From assembly GCF_002218005.2 (NCBI RefSeq), contig NZ_AP018678.1, positions 2,232,001 through 2,296,000 on the forward strand: 64,000 nt of DNA, written 5' to 3'. Numbering within the stretch: the first letter of the stretch is position 1; the number at the start of each line of letters is the position of its first letter. Made by a program: the position numbers and the translations under genes. Below, piece after piece: positions 63,273-64,000 of this stretch. The stretch comes from Vibrio algivorus (lineage in GTDB: Bacteria; Pseudomonadota; Gammaproteobacteria; Enterobacterales; Vibrionaceae). The notes beneath the pieces are model-generated. The model saw only the letters and a list, made by a program, of their open reading frames with translations, was not told the DNA's origin and did not search any database.

Positions 63273-64000
63273 TCATTTAGAGTTACTCTTAAAGCCACGA
63301 AATTTCGTTGTTATTTTCCAAACATTAGAAAGCAATAAAGTATATATAACAAAACATATGATAAATAAGTAAAACATGACATACTCAGGAATACCAATAA
63401 TTTCACCATAAATCCCAAAAGCTGCAAATAAAATAGCAATCAAACAAATAATACAAAGAGTATAATGTGAATTTAAGCCTAACCTCTGGAATATATGATG
63501 TAGATGTTCTCGATCAGGTTTAAACGGTGAACTTCCTCTGCGAATGCGTCGAATCATAATAGCTGCCATATCGATTAGTGGCACAGCTATTAACCATAAA
63601 GCCGTAACGGGCCTAAGTGGAGGCTTTGTTCCATTTTGACTGGCAACTAACAAAAACCAAATTACAGTAAAACCAATCACCATACTGCCCGCATCTCCCA
63701 TAAATATTTTGCGTTTTCGGCCAAAAACACCTAAATTAAGCAATATGTAAGGCAGGATAATGACAACCAACACCAAACAAAGATAAGAAAGTTTATTCTG
63801 TCCATCGTGCAACAACATAAAACCAAGCCCACCAAAAGTGACTATTGACAAGCCACCTAAAAGGCCATCTATTCCGTCCACCATATTGAAAGCATTAATA
63901 GCTCCAATAACAGCAAGCACCGTAATCACATGCCCCAAGATACCTAAATCAACGTTACCAAAACCAAAAACATTACCTATAGTATGTAAATGTAGATTAG
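63273..64000 (-). CDS. wecA: WecA-like undecaprenyl-phosphate sugar-1-phosphate transferase, 5' end outside window
   Basis: The frame is open to the right edge, so the true start is outside. The visible 241 residues match the C-terminal two thirds of WecA. They include the core INAFNMVDGIDGLLGGLS, the metal-binding MGDAGSMVIGFTVIW and the carrier-recognition HLHHIFQRLG (HIHH in E. coli), and multiple membrane helices. WecA transfers GlcNAc-1-P to undecaprenyl phosphate and so starts O-antigen or ECA chains. It heads the cluster seen here; a WbpL-like specificity is possible. Confidence 0.9.
   Translation of the reverse strand, partial: NLHLHTIGNVFGFGNVDLGILGHVITVLAVIGAINAFNMVDGIDGLLGGLSIVTFGGLGFMLLHDGQNKLSYLCLVLVVIILPYILLNLGVFGRKRKIFMGDAGSMVIGFTVIWFLLVASQNGTKPPLRPVTALWLIAVPLIDMAAIMIRRIRRGSSPFKPDREHLHHIFQRLGLNSHYTLCIICLIAILFAAFGIYGEIIGIPEYVMFYLFIICFVIYTLLLSNVWKITTKFRGFKSNSK

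Overview
The window looks like a chromosome segment of a Vibrio-type gammaproteobacterium (Vibrionaceae). Three things point there: the gene order around hfq, mutL, orn, psd and frd; protein sequences close to Enterobacteriales orthologues recalled from memory; and many short palindromic intergenic repeats of the kind common in Vibrio. The exact species cannot be named from the sequence alone.

Region 1 (1-13.7 kb) is housekeeping. It holds the 3' part of hmp (flavohaemoglobin), then a long minus-strand series: tsaE, amiB, mutL, miaA, hfq, hflX, hflK, hflC, a DUF2065 protein and purA. The divergent queG follows. These genes act in tRNA modification (tsaE, miaA, queG), mismatch repair, septal peptidoglycan splitting, RNA chaperoning and control of the FtsH protease.

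Region 2 (13.7-16 kb) is the most unusual. The queG-tRNA gap holds a perfect LexA (SOS) box and a tight DnaA-box cluster. In E. coli the DnaA-titrating locus datA lies in the same place, between queG and the glyVXY tRNA genes. Next to it is a minus-strand array of nine tRNA genes that alternate Gly(GCC) and initiator fMet(CAU) in exact 341-bp tandem repeats, with a good promoter and a terminator.

Region 3 (16-32 kb) carries orn, rsgA, psd, a glycerophosphodiester phosphodiesterase, an EamA-type transporter, the EF-P system (epmA, efp, epmB) interleaved with frdABCD, a LysR regulator, a ParDE-type toxin-antitoxin pair, an AcuI-type oxidoreductase, an MgtC-like membrane protein and a ModF-type tandem ABC ATPase.

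Region 4 (32-48.6 kb) carries a small secreted coiled-coil protein broken by an in-frame stop, groES-groEL with a heat-shock-type promoter, a MATE transporter, cysE, gpsA, secB, a rhodanese, gpmM, envC (activator of AmiB-type amidases; amiB is also in this window), a membrane diguanylate cyclase and a DHH-family protein. Its intergenic spaces are crowded with at least five kinds of repeat.

Region 5 (48.9-64 kb) is one co-oriented surface-polysaccharide (O-antigen/capsule) cluster on the minus strand. In transcription order it runs: wecA-like initiating transferase (cut by the window end), wzx flippase, a nitroreductase-family protein, a polysaccharide pyruvyl transferase, rfbBADC for dTDP-L-rhamnose, two GT2 glycosyltransferases, a hexapeptide acyltransferase, a GT4 enzyme, a Wzy-like polymerase, a second GT4 enzyme and ugd. 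The central genes are clearly more AT-rich than the rfb genes, as is typical of exchanged serotype genes.
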